NCBI GenBank assembly: GCA_031285565.1
Contig: JAITVY010000077.1
Span: 27,508 to 91,507, forward strand
Length of the DNA: 64,000 nucleotides
Direction: 5' to 3'
From: Tannerella sp.
Lineage (GTDB): Bacteria > Bacteroidota > Bacteroidia > Bacteroidales > Tannerellaceae
Below the pieces are notes generated by a model. The model was not told the origin of the DNA, did no database searches, and saw only the letters and a program-made list of their open reading frames with translations. Positions 26,125 through 34,972 of this stretch are shown here, piece by piece; position 1 is the stretch's first letter; the number at the start of each line of letters is the position of its first letter. The position numbers were made by a program, and so were the translations under genes.

Positions 26125-29115
26125 ATGAGTGGAATACAAGACTTTCGGAAAGTTGCATTTAAAGATACTTCTTTCGCTGATTTAATGAATCAGCGTATTT
26201 TTAATGTATTGCTGATTGCTACTAAATATGATGCCTTTATGCTGGAAGATGACGGGCGTGTCGATGAACAGATTTTCAATGAATATACAGCACTAAGCCT
26301 TCGTTATCCCCCCCGTTTTACACAGGTAACCACAGAAGAAGAAGCTTTATCTGAATTGGCTGAACGACGGTTTGAACTGGTAATTTTCATGCCCAACATG
26401 GTAGATTCGGACATTTTTGCCACTCCGAAAAAAATCAAACAACTCTACCCATCTATTTCGATTGTCGTATTAACTCCTTTTTCAAAAGAAGTTACCAAGC
26501 GGGTGGCTGACGAAGACTTATCCGCCATCGATTACATATTCAGCTGGTTAGGCAATGCCGAACTATTGCTAGCAATTATTAAACTGATTGAAGACAAAAT
26601 GAACGCGCCGGATGATACGGCAAGTGTAGGTGTACAGATTATTTTGCTGGTAGAAGATTCCATTCGCTTTTACTCCTCGGCATTACCACATCTTTATAAA
26701 TTTGTGCTGGCACAAAGTCGGGAATTTGCCAAAGAAGCATTAAATGCGCATCAGAAAACACTCCGGATGCGTGGACGTCCGAAAATTAAGCTCGCCAGAA
26801 CCTATGAAGAAGCCATTCGTATATATGATCAATATCGTGATAATATTCTTGGAATCATTTCCGATGTAAGTTTTGCGCGCAATGGGATAAAAGATGCTAT
26901 GGCCGGATATCACTTCGGGCAATATGTACGTCAGACAGGTTTAATAACACCATTCATACTGGAGTCTTCTGATCCGGAAAATGTAAAGCTCGCAAAACAA
27001 CTACGGGCTTCATTTATAGACAAAAACTCCAAGAGCTATCCGCAGGATCTGCGGAAAAAGATCATGCAACGCTTCGGATTTGGTGATTTCGTCATACTAA
27101 ATCCACAGAATATGCAAGAAATAATGCGGATAAAAGATCTTAAAGATCTACAAAACAAGGTTTTTCAAATACCCGACGATTCGCTGGCTTATCACTTATC
27201 ACGCAATCATTTTTCACGCTTTTTCTACTCAAGGGCAATGTTCCCTCCTGCCGAATTACTAAAGCAGGTAGATGTCAGTGAATACAAAGACATGGATGAA
27301 GCCCGCCAGTTTATATTTGATATCATAGTCCAATATCGCCGGATGAAAAATTCAGGAGTTGTTGCAGTCTATCAACGCGACCGCTTTGATGAATACAGCA
27401 ACTTTGCACGTATTGGAGAAGGTTCGTTGGGAGGAAAAGGCAGAGGTCTGGCCTTTATTGGTGCAATGATTAAGCGTTACCCACAACTCGAACAAGACAA
27501 TTTTTCCGTAAATATTCCGAAAACAGTCGTACTCTGTACCGATATCTTTGATGAGTTTATGGAATCAAACGATCTTTATCAGGTCGCTTTAAGCAATATG
27601 GATGATGAAGTGATTCTGGATTACTTTTTAAGAGCCAGCCTACCAACTCATTTGATTGATGACCTGATGGCATTTTTCGATGTACTGAAACGCCCGATCG
27701 CCATACGCTCTTCCAGCCTCTTGGAAGACGCTCATTATCAGCCATTTGCCGGGGTGTATTCAACATATATGGTGCCCAATATTCCCGACCGGTATGAAAT
27801 GCTACGTGCAGTAAGCGATGCTATCAAAGGCGTATATGCATCTGTTTTCTTCAAGGATAGCAAAGCATACATGACAGCAACCAGCAATATAATCGACCAG
27901 GAAAAGATGGCAGTAGTACTACAGGAAGTTGTCGGGACACAGTTCGGAGACCGGCTATATCCGTTGATCAGTGGAGTGGCCCGTTCGTTAAACTTTTATC
28001 CGATAGGACACGAAAAGGCTGAAGACGGCATTGCAAATATAGCATTAGGCCTAGGGAAATACATTGTCGATGGAGGCATGACACTTCGTTTCTCTCCGCG
28101 GCACCCACAAAATATATTACAAATGAGCACAACCGAATTTGCTTTGCGTGAAACACAAACCCGTTTTCTCGCGCTTGACCTGAAAAATATGCCGACAAAA
28201 ATCATGGTTGATGATGCGTTTAATTTATTACGGTTAACACTTAAAGATGCTGATGAAGATGGTGCTCTTAAATATATTACATCCACATACGACCCTTATG
28301 ACATGATTATACGTGAAGGTTACTATCCGGGGGGGCGCAAAATCCTATCATTTGCCAATATTCTCGAACATAATTTATTTCCCTTAGCATCCACGTTAGA
28401 CAATCTGTTGCAAATCGGGCAAAAAGAAATGGGACGACCTGTTGAGATAGAATTCGCTGTGAATATCAATCCAGCAAACCGCGACCGTGCTTCATTTTAT
28501 TTTCTACAAATCCGACCAATCGTAGATCAGTCTGAAATGATAGAAGAAGACCTGACACTGATAAACAAAGAAGATACATTATTATATTCAACCAGTGCGC
28601 TTGGACATGGTATTACAAACAATGTACAGGATATCTTGTATGTCAAAACCGAATCATTCAATCCCTCCAATAACCAACTGATTGTCTATGATCTCGAAAA
28701 AATAAACAAATTATTCACAGAAAAAGAAAAAAATTATGTGCTGGTAGGTCCCGGTCGCTGGGGAAGTGAAGATCCATGGTTAGGAATCCCGGTTAAATGG
28801 CCTCACATCAGCAATGCACGTGTAATCGTAGAAAGTAGTCTGGAAAACTACCGGATTGATCCGAGTCAGGGCACTCATTTTTTCCAGAATCTAACTTCTT
28901 TTGGCGTAGGGTACTTTACTGTTAATCCTACAATTGGGGACGGATGGTTTGATGAAGACTACCTGAACGCATTACCGGCAGAACTGGAAACAAAATATCT
29001 GCGTTTGGTACATTTCGACCATCCGATTACAATAAAAATTGATGGACGGCGAAGTTTAGGGGTTGTAATGAAAGAAGAAACTCCCAACCTCAAAGAAATA
29101 AACTTTAAAGAATAA
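26125..29115 (+). CDS. response-regulator-like / PEP-pyruvate-binding domain protein
   Basis: The family is known only by domain. The ATG at 26125 is preferred over an in-frame TTG nine bases earlier. Of 996 residues, about 20-160 and 170-310 look like two receiver-type alpha/beta domains (FELVIFMPNMVDSD with hydrophobic strand then acid; IILLVEDSIRFYSS with Glu-Asp; GIISDVSFARNG). Residues about 440-850 are a pyruvate phosphate dikinase N-terminal, ATP-grasp-like PEP/pyruvate-binding domain: GEGSLGGKGRGLAFIG, IAIRSSSLLEDAHYQPFAGVY and FYFLQIRPIVDQ. The C-terminus has GPGRWGSEDPWLGIPV. No phosphohistidine or PEP-binding domain is present, so it is not a complete PPDK or PEP synthase. ansA follows after 8 bp. 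A sensor or phosphotransfer role is inference. Confidence 0.8.
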   Translation: MSGIQDFRKVAFKDTSFADLMNQRIFNVLLIATKYDAFMLEDDGRVDEQIFNEYTALSLRYPPRFTQVTTEEEALSELAERRFELVIFMPNMVDSDIFATPKKIKQLYPSISIVVLTPFSKEVTKRVADEDLSAIDYIFSWLGNAELLLAIIKLIEDKMNAPDDTASVGVQIILLVEDSIRFYSSALPHLYKFVLAQSREFAKEALNAHQKTLRMRGRPKIKLARTYEEAIRIYDQYRDNILGIISDVSFARNGIKDAMAGYHFGQYVRQTGLITPFILESSDPENVKLAKQLRASFIDKNSKSYPQDLRKKIMQRFGFGDFVILNPQNMQEIMRIKDLKDLQNKVFQIPDDSLAYHLSRNHFSRFFYSRAMFPPAELLKQVDVSEYKDMDEARQFIFDIIVQYRRMKNSGVVAVYQRDRFDEYSNFARIGEGSLGGKGRGLAFIGAMIKRYPQLEQDNFSVNIPKTVVLCTDIFDEFMESNDLYQVALSNMDDEVILDYFLRASLPTHLIDDLMAFFDVLKRPIAIRSSSLLEDAHYQPFAGVYSTYMVPNIPDRYEMLRAVSDAIKGVYASVFFKDSKAYMTATSNIIDQEKMAVVLQEVVGTQFGDRLYPLISGVARSLNFYPIGHEKAEDGIANIALGLGKYIVDGGMTLRFSPRHPQNILQMSTTEFALRETQTRFLALDLKNMPTKIMVDDAFNLLRLTLKDADEDGALKYITSTYDPYDMIIREGYYPGGRKILSFANILEHNLFPLASTLDNLLQIGQKEMGRPVEIEFAVNINPANRDRASFYFLQIRPIVDQSEMIEEDLTLINKEDTLLYSTSALGHGITNNVQDILYVKTESFNPSNNQLIVYDLEKINKLFTEKEKNYVLVGPGRWGSEDPWLGIPVKWPHISNARVIVESSLENYRIDPSQGTHFFQNLTSFGVGYFTVNPTIGDGWFDEDYLNALPAELETKYLRLVHFDHPITIKIDGRRSLGVVMKEETPNLKEINFKE

Positions 29116-29123
29116 AATGTAAT

Positions 29124-30152
29124 ATGAAATCATCTATATTACTCATTTATACAGGTGGGACAATCGGGATGAAAACAGATCCGGTTACAGGCGTATTAAC
29201 CCCTTTCGACTTCAATGATATTTACGAGGAATTTCCATACGTAAGCAAATTAGGTGTGGAGATTGAAGTTATGACCTTTCCCCCTATTGATAGTAGCAAC
29301 GTTACTCCCGAACTCTGGAGTACACTTGCACGCATCATCCGGGATAGTTATAATACATTTGATGGATTTGTCATTTTACATGGGACTGACACCATGTCGT
29401 TTACAGCATCAGCACTTAGCTTTATGCTCGAAAACCTTTCAAAACCGGTCGTTTTCACAGGAAGCCAGATCCCAATCGGAGTAATGCGTACCGATGGTCG
29501 CGAAAATCTGATCACAGCCATCGAAATAGCTGCAGCACGAGACCGGGAAGGCCATGCCATTGTTCCGGAAGTGTCTCTTTATTTTCAAAACCGGCTGTTC
29601 CGCGCAAACCGTACTACAAAATACAGCGTAGAAGAATTAAATGCCTTTCGTTCGGACAATTATCCGTCTCTAGCCGACGTGGGAGTAAACATAACATACC
29701 ATCCTTCACATATTATTTATCCGGATTCGTACGAAAAAGAATTGCATATTCAAACCGAGATGGAACAGAATGTAATGGTCGTAAATATGTTTCCCGGAAT
29801 TACAGAACATATTCTTAAGTCTATGTTTGCAATTGAACAAGTCAGAGGTATAGTACTGCAAACATATGGCGCAGGCAATGCACCTACAGAAGATTGGTTT
29901 ATAAACATTATAAAGGAAACAGTAGAACGCCGTGTCCCGGTAGTAAACGTAACCCAATGCCATAGCGGGTCGGTAGCAATGGATATGTACGAAACCGGTT
30001 ATCGCATGCAAAAAGCCGGGGTAACCAGTGGACTCGATTCAACATTGGAAGCCGCAGTTACAAAACTAATGTATTTACTCGCCCTGGACTTATCATATGA
30101 AGGAATAATTCAAAAGCTGAAGCAACCCATCCGTGGAGAAATCAGTATCTAG
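29124..30152 (+). CDS. ansA: type I L-asparaginase
   Basis: The enzyme hydrolyses asparagine to aspartate and ammonia. The 342-residue product has no signal peptide, fitting the cytoplasmic type I form. Active-site motif 1 is ILLIYTGGTIGMK with the nucleophilic Thr near residue 12; motif 2 is FVILHGTDTMSFTASAL with the second Thr and Asp; SQIPIGVMRTDGRENLI carries the catalytic Lys/Asp region in the modified form common to type I. It is 8 bp after the PEP/pyruvate-binding gene and is likely co-transcribed. Its last 4 bases overlap the end of the convergent murU-like gene. Confidence 0.93.
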   Translation: MKSSILLIYTGGTIGMKTDPVTGVLTPFDFNDIYEEFPYVSKLGVEIEVMTFPPIDSSNVTPELWSTLARIIRDSYNTFDGFVILHGTDTMSFTASALSFMLENLSKPVVFTGSQIPIGVMRTDGRENLITAIEIAAARDREGHAIVPEVSLYFQNRLFRANRTTKYSVEELNAFRSDNYPSLADVGVNITYHPSHIIYPDSYEKELHIQTEMEQNVMVVNMFPGITEHILKSMFAIEQVRGIVLQTYGAGNAPTEDWFINIIKETVERRVPVVNVTQCHSGSVAMDMYETGYRMQKAGVTSGLDSTLEAAVTKLMYLLALDLSYEGIIQKLKQPIRGEISI

Positions 30153-30898
30153 AAACCACTTAAATAATGCTTCTTTATCCACTCACCAGCCTCTGCTAAC
30201 GCTTCAGGCTTTCCTATGTCCATTAGTTCCACATCATCGGTAGTATAGCAGCGAATGGGAGCTTTAGGGCAAATAGATAGATAAAAATTAATGATGGAAA
30301 ATTTACCGGTCCATTCATCCATATGTTCAAAAATTTTTGGCGAAATCACATGAACACCACCAAAAGCGAATTCGGAAAGTTTTGAACAATCAATATATGG
30401 ATACGCCGGTTTAACTTCACCGGTCTCATTATTCCGCCAACCACAAAGATTCTTGCTTTTATCAAAAAGAAGTTGACGTGTTGATGAACGATTACTAACA
30501 AGCAACGTAGCCAATGAGTCAGTCTCTAAATGATGCTGATACATTGCTTTCAGATCAACATTGGACAAAATGTCCGCATTATGCACGAGAAAAGGCTCAT
30601 CTCCTTTCAGATAAGGAAATGCATGCTTAATCCCGCCTCCGGTATCCATGAGATAATCACGTTCGTCGGATATTACAATATTCATCTTGAAATTATCATT
30701 CGACTCCAGAAACTGTATAATTTGCCCGCCAAAATGATGTATATTAATCACAATATCAAAGAAACCGGCAGCTTTCAGTTTTAATAGAACATGTTGAAGC
30801 ATTGGCTTCCCGTTGATCGGAACCAGCGCTTTCGGCATTTCGTCTGTCAGGGGTTTCAATCGGCTTCCGATTCCCGCTGCAAAAATCATTGCTTTCAT
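30149..30898 (-). CDS. sugar-1-phosphate nucleotidyltransferase, MurU-like
   Basis: A nucleotidyltransferase of the GT-A-like NTP_transferase family, 249 residues. Diagnostic is the N-terminal MIFAAGIGSRLKPLTDEMPK with GxGxRL and the conserved Lys. Also typical are VNGKPMLQHV-like PINGKPMLQHVLLKL, the metal Asp in FLVHNADILSNVD, and FAFGGVHVISPKIF. Pseudomonas MurU converts MurNAc-1-phosphate to UDP-MurNAc and is paired with the kinase AmgK. Here the kinase-like gene lies 11 bp upstream on the same strand, so a MurNAc-recycling bypass is the preferred reading. A heptose- or mannose-1-phosphate uridylyl/guanylyltransferase is the alternative. Confidence 0.82.
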   Translation of the reverse strand: MKAMIFAAGIGSRLKPLTDEMPKALVPINGKPMLQHVLLKLKAAGFFDIVINIHHFGGQIIQFLESNDNFKMNIVISDERDYLMDTGGGIKHAFPYLKGDEPFLVHNADILSNVDLKAMYQHHLETDSLATLLVSNRSSTRQLLFDKSKNLCGWRNNETGEVKPAYPYIDCSKLSEFAFGGVHVISPKIFEHMDEWTGKFSIINFYLSICPKAPIRCYTTDDVELMDIGKPEALAEAGEWIKKHYLSGF

Positions 30899-30909
30899 AA
30901 GTTCTAATT

Positions 30910-32340
30910 TTATATAGTTGGGTCCAAAAATTGTTCGATATTTTGTTCACGATGAACAAGATGTACCTTAATTCCAAATTTCTTATGTAAATGTTCCGCC
31001 AAATGTTGTGCGGAATAAACCGAGCGATGCCGCCCCCCGGTACACCCAAAACAAACCATCAGATTTGTAAAACCGCGATCCATATAACGTTTTACGGATG
31101 CCTCTACCAAAGAATATACATGATCCAAAAATGTAAAAATCTCTCCCTCATCTTCTAGAAAACGAATTACAGGTTCATCCAATCCGGTAAATGGTGTATA
31201 ACGCTCATATTTACCCGGATTATTGATTGCACGGCAATCAAAGATAAAACCGCCGCCGTTTCCGCTAGGATCATCAGGAACTCCCTTTTTATAAGCAAAA
31301 CTCATTACTTTTACTTCTAACATACGCCTCTGACGTTCGTCGGAAAATTGTTTCAGTTCAGTTAGTTTCCGCAGAACTTCGCAAAGATATGGATATTCCG
31401 GAAAATCTTCATAAAGTAGCTCCCGCAGGTTTTCAATGGCATATGGAACACTCTGTATAAAATGGGGTTTCTTTTCAAAATAACCCCGAAAACCATAAGC
31501 CCCCAAAACCTGCAAAGTACGAAACAGTACAAAATGACGAAGCTTTTCACGAAAATACGCCTCATCAACATCAATATAATTTCGCAGAGCCTGAATATAT
31601 TTATTAAGTAAATCCTCACGTAAGTCTTTAGGGTATTTAGCCTTTGCCTGCCAAAGAAAAGATGCTACATCGTAATAAACAGGCCCCTGAAATCCTCCCT
31701 GAAAATCGATAAAATAGGGTTCATCATTTTTTATCATTACATTGCGTGATTGAAAATCACGATATAAAAATGTGGTCGACCCATCTTCAAGTAATACGTC
31801 ACACATATGGTGAAAATCATCTTCCAGACGACTTTCCGGAAAATCCATGCCGGTCGCTTTCAGAAAGCAGTATTTGAAATAATTCAGATCCCACATAATC
31901 AACCGACTGTTAAACGATACCTGGGAATAGCAACGGTTAAAATCAAATCCCTCCGCTCCGGAAACCTGAATAGCCGGCAAAAGAGAAATCGTCTTGCACA
32001 ATAATCGGCGCTCACACTCATCAAACATCGAATTCTGCCGTCCTTTAGCTATTGCATCAAAAAGAAGGGTACTACCTAAATCTTCCTGCAGGTAAAATAA
32101 GTTATCATCCGTGTGGCAATATACTTCCGGTACAGGCAACCCTTTTGATCGAAAATGATTCGCCATATACAGAAAAGTGCAGTTCTCTTCTCGCGAAGTA
32201 CCACTTACACCAATCAAGGTCGTCTTTCCCGACAATCGGAAATAACGTCTGTTCGATCCTGAAGAAGGCAATTCTGCTATATCTTCCGCCTTCGAACCTG
32301 TATATGAATAATATAATCCGTTTAATTCTTTTTTAATCAT
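30910..32340 (-). CDS. sugar kinase (AmgK-like phosphotransferase) fused to RapZ C-terminal domain
   Basis: The 476-residue protein joins two domains. Residues about 20-320 are an aminoglycoside-phosphotransferase-type kinase: the catalytic loop FLYRDFQSRNVM has Asp195 and Asn200 (with Arg in place of the usual His before Asp), and the metal loop is YFIDFQGGFQG with Asp212. The best-known relative beside a MurU-type gene is AmgK, which phosphorylates MurNAc at C1. Residues about 341-466 match the C-terminal domain of RapZ: MSFAYKKGVPDD, IFDCRAINNPG, FTGLDEPV and the signature GCTGGRHRSVYSA (432-444). In E. coli that domain binds glucosamine-6-phosphate. So the fusion may be an amino-sugar kinase with a built-in amino-sugar sensor. 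The RapZ N-terminal ATPase domain is absent. Confidence 0.87.
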   Translation of the reverse strand: MIKKELNGLYYSYTGSKAEDIAELPSSGSNRRYFRLSGKTTLIGVSGTSREENCTFLYMANHFRSKGLPVPEVYCHTDDNLFYLQEDLGSTLLFDAIAKGRQNSMFDECERRLLCKTISLLPAIQVSGAEGFDFNRCYSQVSFNSRLIMWDLNYFKYCFLKATGMDFPESRLEDDFHHMCDVLLEDGSTTFLYRDFQSRNVMIKNDEPYFIDFQGGFQGPVYYDVASFLWQAKAKYPKDLREDLLNKYIQALRNYIDVDEAYFREKLRHFVLFRTLQVLGAYGFRGYFEKKPHFIQSVPYAIENLRELLYEDFPEYPYLCEVLRKLTELKQFSDERQRRMLEVKVMSFAYKKGVPDDPSGNGGGFIFDCRAINNPGKYERYTPFTGLDEPVIRFLEDEGEIFTFLDHVYSLVEASVKRYMDRGFTNLMVCFGCTGGRHRSVYSAQHLAEHLHKKFGIKVHLVHREQNIEQFLDPTI

Positions 32341-32394
32341 ATTGGATTACTTCCTATTTAACGCGCTAAGATAAGATTATTCTAAAGAACAATG

Positions 32395-32402
32395 CAAATA
32401 TA
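32395..32402 (-). promoter_or_regulatory. -7 box for the kinase-RapZ/murU operon
   Basis: Minus-strand TATATTTG (followed by CA) stands 54 bp before the ATG at 32340. It is the only consensus -7 box seen in this 262-bp gap. Confidence 0.55.
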
Positions 32403-32546
32403 AAAATACTGTTTAAGAAGTTATTTTGATTTTTTTCGAATTATTTCTGAGTTCTCTTTTGATGGATTTGCTTTATTTATTATCGCATAACAGCGTTTTT
32501 TTAAGGTCAACAATGAATGAAAAGATTGTTTGATTCAAAAAATGAA

Positions 32547-32577
32547 GCAAGGTTGTACCTTTATGATTCAACCTTGC
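32547..32577 (-). terminator. terminator after the EF-G2-like gene
   Basis: GCAAGGTTG pairs with CAACCTTGC (9 bp, 13-nt loop). On the minus strand it is followed by TTCATTTTTTG. It starts 25 bp after the stop of the EF-G-like gene. Confidence 0.8.
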
Positions 32578-32602
32578 ATAGAAACTAATATTTCTTACTG
32601 TT

Positions 32603-34759
32603 TTAATCCTCAGCTTGTGATTCTGCGTACTCTTTCAACAATTTATCCTGTACGTCAGTCGGTACAAGTTCATAGCCGGAGAATTTCATTGTAAATGAAG
32701 CACGTCCACCCGTGTTTGAACTTAATGAAGTTGAATAACTTGCCATTTCTTTCAAAGGCACTTTAGCCATCAGTTTCTCATAACCTTTTTCACTATTCAT
32801 ACCCATGATAATGGCACGACGACCTTGCAGATCACTCATTACATCACCCAGGTAATCACCCGGAACTAACACTTCCACATCATAAATCGGTTCCAGAATT
32901 TTTGGACCGGCTTCCTTAAATGCAGTACTAAATGCATTTCGTCCGGCCAGCATAAACGAAATTTCATTGCTATCTACCGGATGCATCTTCCCATCATATA
33001 CAATAATACGAACATCACGGGCATACGAACCGGTCAACGGACCTTGCTCCATTCGTGCCATAATACCTTTTAAAATAGCCGGTAAAAAACGAGCATCAAT
33101 AGATCCACCAACGATACTGTTCACAAAAACCAACTTTCCACCCCAATCCAAATCATAGACTTGTGTATCACGGGCTGTAATTTTAAATTCCTGTCCGCCA
33201 AATTTATACATCGTCGGAGCAGGCATTCCTTCATAATAAGGCTCAACGATCATATGTACTTCTCCAAACTGACCAGCTCCACCCGATTGTTTCTTATGCC
33301 GGTAGTCAGCACGGGCAGCTTTGGTAATCGTTTCACGATACGGAATACGTGGTTCTATAAATTCAATCTGTATCTTATCATTATTTTCAATACGCCATTT
33401 CAATGTACGTAAATGAAACTCTCCCTGACCGGATACAATCGTTTGTTTCAACTCCTTTGATTGTTCAACCAACCAGGTCGGATCTTCTTCATGCATACGG
33501 GTTAAAATCTCACTTAACTTTTCTGCATCCGATTCATTTACCGGCCGGATCGCTCTACGGAATTTTGGTTCCGGATATTTTACAAAATCGAAACGATAAT
33601 CAGCTCCTTTCCCATTTAATGTATTACCAAGACGAACATCTTTTAGTTTTACAGTTGCACCAATATCACCGGCAACCATCTCAGGAACTTCTGTCCTATT
33701 TTGTCCGGCTACGGAGAATAACTGGGCAATACGCTCTTTCGATCCACGGTCAGCATTTGTCAAATCATCACCGGCTTTCACTTTTCCGGAAATGACTTTA
33801 AAATAAGAGACCTGTCCTATATGTGGTTCAATAGTGGTTTTAAAGAAAAACAAACTGGTTGGGCCATTAGTCTCCGGAGTAACTTCTACTCCTTCGGTAG
33901 TTACCAAACGAGGCATTTTATCCGTACAAGGAACAACATTTCCCAAAAACTCCAATGTACGACGTACACACATGTCTTTTCCTGCACTTACGCAGAAAAT
34001 CGGAAACATACCACGGTGAATCAATCCGACACGGATCCCTGCACGCATATCATCTTCCGACAATGTACCTTCATCAAAAAACTTTTCCATCAAAGCATCA
34101 TCATGTTCGGCAGCAGCTTCAACCAGAATCCGATGTAATTCGTTAGCTTTTTCAATTTGATCCGCCGGTATTTCCAATACTTCAGGAACGCCGCCCTCAG
34201 GTTTCCAACGATACATTTTCATCTTCAAAACATCAACCACTGCATTAAAAGATGCTCCGGTATTTATCGGATATTGGATCTGAACAGCCTTGTCACCATA
34301 ATTATCTTTTAATTGCGCAACTGTATTATCATAATCAGCCTTATCATTATCTAATTGGTTAATAACAAAAATAACCGGCTTATGAAACTGTTCTGTATAA
34401 CGGAATTGATTAATTGTTCCTACTTCAACCCCATATTGTGCATTTAAGACCATCAATGCAGTATCCGTAACATTCAAGGCTGAAACAGCTCCACCAATAA
34501 AATCATCCGAACCCGGACAATCAATAAAATTCAGTTTCAATCCATTCCATTCAACACTAAAAACGGTTGAAAAAACAGAGTAACCATACTCTTTTTCAAC
34601 CGGGAAATAATCACTCACCGTATTTCCTGCATCTACAGTTCCACGACGTTTTATAACCCCACCCTCGAAAAGCATAGCTTCAGCGAGAGTGGTTTTCCCA
34701 GAGCCAGAACTTCCCAAAATAGAAATGTTCTTAATTTCGTCAGTTTGATAGACTTTCAT
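32603..34759 (-). CDS. EF-G paralogue with degenerate GTPase site (EF-G2-like)
   Basis: The ATG at 34759 (MKVYQTDEIKN) is chosen; the frame stays open for 41 more codons upstream but they look non-coding. The 718-residue product has the five EF-G domains: G domain about 1-270, then domain II, domain III near 395, domain IV with RIPYRETI and domain V with LQGRRAIIMGM. The GTPase centre is altered. The P-loop is GSSGSGKTT (16-24) instead of the usual HIDAGKTT-type. Switch I has EYGYS where Arg-Gly-Ile-Thr is expected. The G3 motif is DCPGSDDF, with Ser84 in place of the catalytic His of DTPGHVDF. NQLD replaces NKxD. An EF-G2 of Bacteroides thetaiotaomicron lacking GTPase activity has been reported; this looks like its orthologue. 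Confidence 0.85.
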   Translation of the reverse strand: MKVYQTDEIKNISILGSSGSGKTTLAEAMLFEGGVIKRRGTVDAGNTVSDYFPVEKEYGYSVFSTVFSVEWNGLKLNFIDCPGSDDFIGGAVSALNVTDTALMVLNAQYGVEVGTINQFRYTEQFHKPVIFVINQLDNDKADYDNTVAQLKDNYGDKAVQIQYPINTGASFNAVVDVLKMKMYRWKPEGGVPEVLEIPADQIEKANELHRILVEAAAEHDDALMEKFFDEGTLSEDDMRAGIRVGLIHRGMFPIFCVSAGKDMCVRRTLEFLGNVVPCTDKMPRLVTTEGVEVTPETNGPTSLFFFKTTIEPHIGQVSYFKVISGKVKAGDDLTNADRGSKERIAQLFSVAGQNRTEVPEMVAGDIGATVKLKDVRLGNTLNGKGADYRFDFVKYPEPKFRRAIRPVNESDAEKLSEILTRMHEEDPTWLVEQSKELKQTIVSGQGEFHLRTLKWRIENNDKIQIEFIEPRIPYRETITKAARADYRHKKQSGGAGQFGEVHMIVEPYYEGMPAPTMYKFGGQEFKITARDTQVYDLDWGGKLVFVNSIVGGSIDARFLPAILKGIMARMEQGPLTGSYARDVRIIVYDGKMHPVDSNEISFMLAGRNAFSTAFKEAGPKILEPIYDVEVLVPGDYLGDVMSDLQGRRAIIMGMNSEKGYEKLMAKVPLKEMASYSTSLSSNTGGRASFTMKFSGYELVPTDVQDKLLKEYAESQAED

Positions 34760-34940
34760 AATATTACATTTATTTATATAATGGATAATACAAAAAGAAA
34801 AAATGGTGCATCTATCACCATTTGTCGCAAAATAGAGATTGTTAACGAATTTACCAATGATATCTAAAGTGTTTGAAAACAATGTTGTTGAACATTATTC
34901 TATTTTTATCCTTATATCCTCATTTCTTTGTAAAAATATT

Positions 34941-34948
34941 TACTTTTG
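34941..34948 (+). promoter_or_regulatory. -7 box for the CE15-like esterase gene
   Basis: TACTTTTG (TAnnTTTG) ends 24 bp before the ATG at 34973. The 213-bp divergent gap shared with the EF-G2-like gene shows only this site and a near-match on the minus strand (TATTTTGC, around 34830-34837). Confidence 0.55.
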
Positions 34949-34972
34949 TTTATTCTAACATAAAACTGTCCG

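Noticed and set aside
34760..34882. 41-residue N-terminal extension of the EF-G2-like protein
   Set aside because: Canonical EF-G starts at MKVYQTDE; the extension is low in coding character and covers the promoter region.
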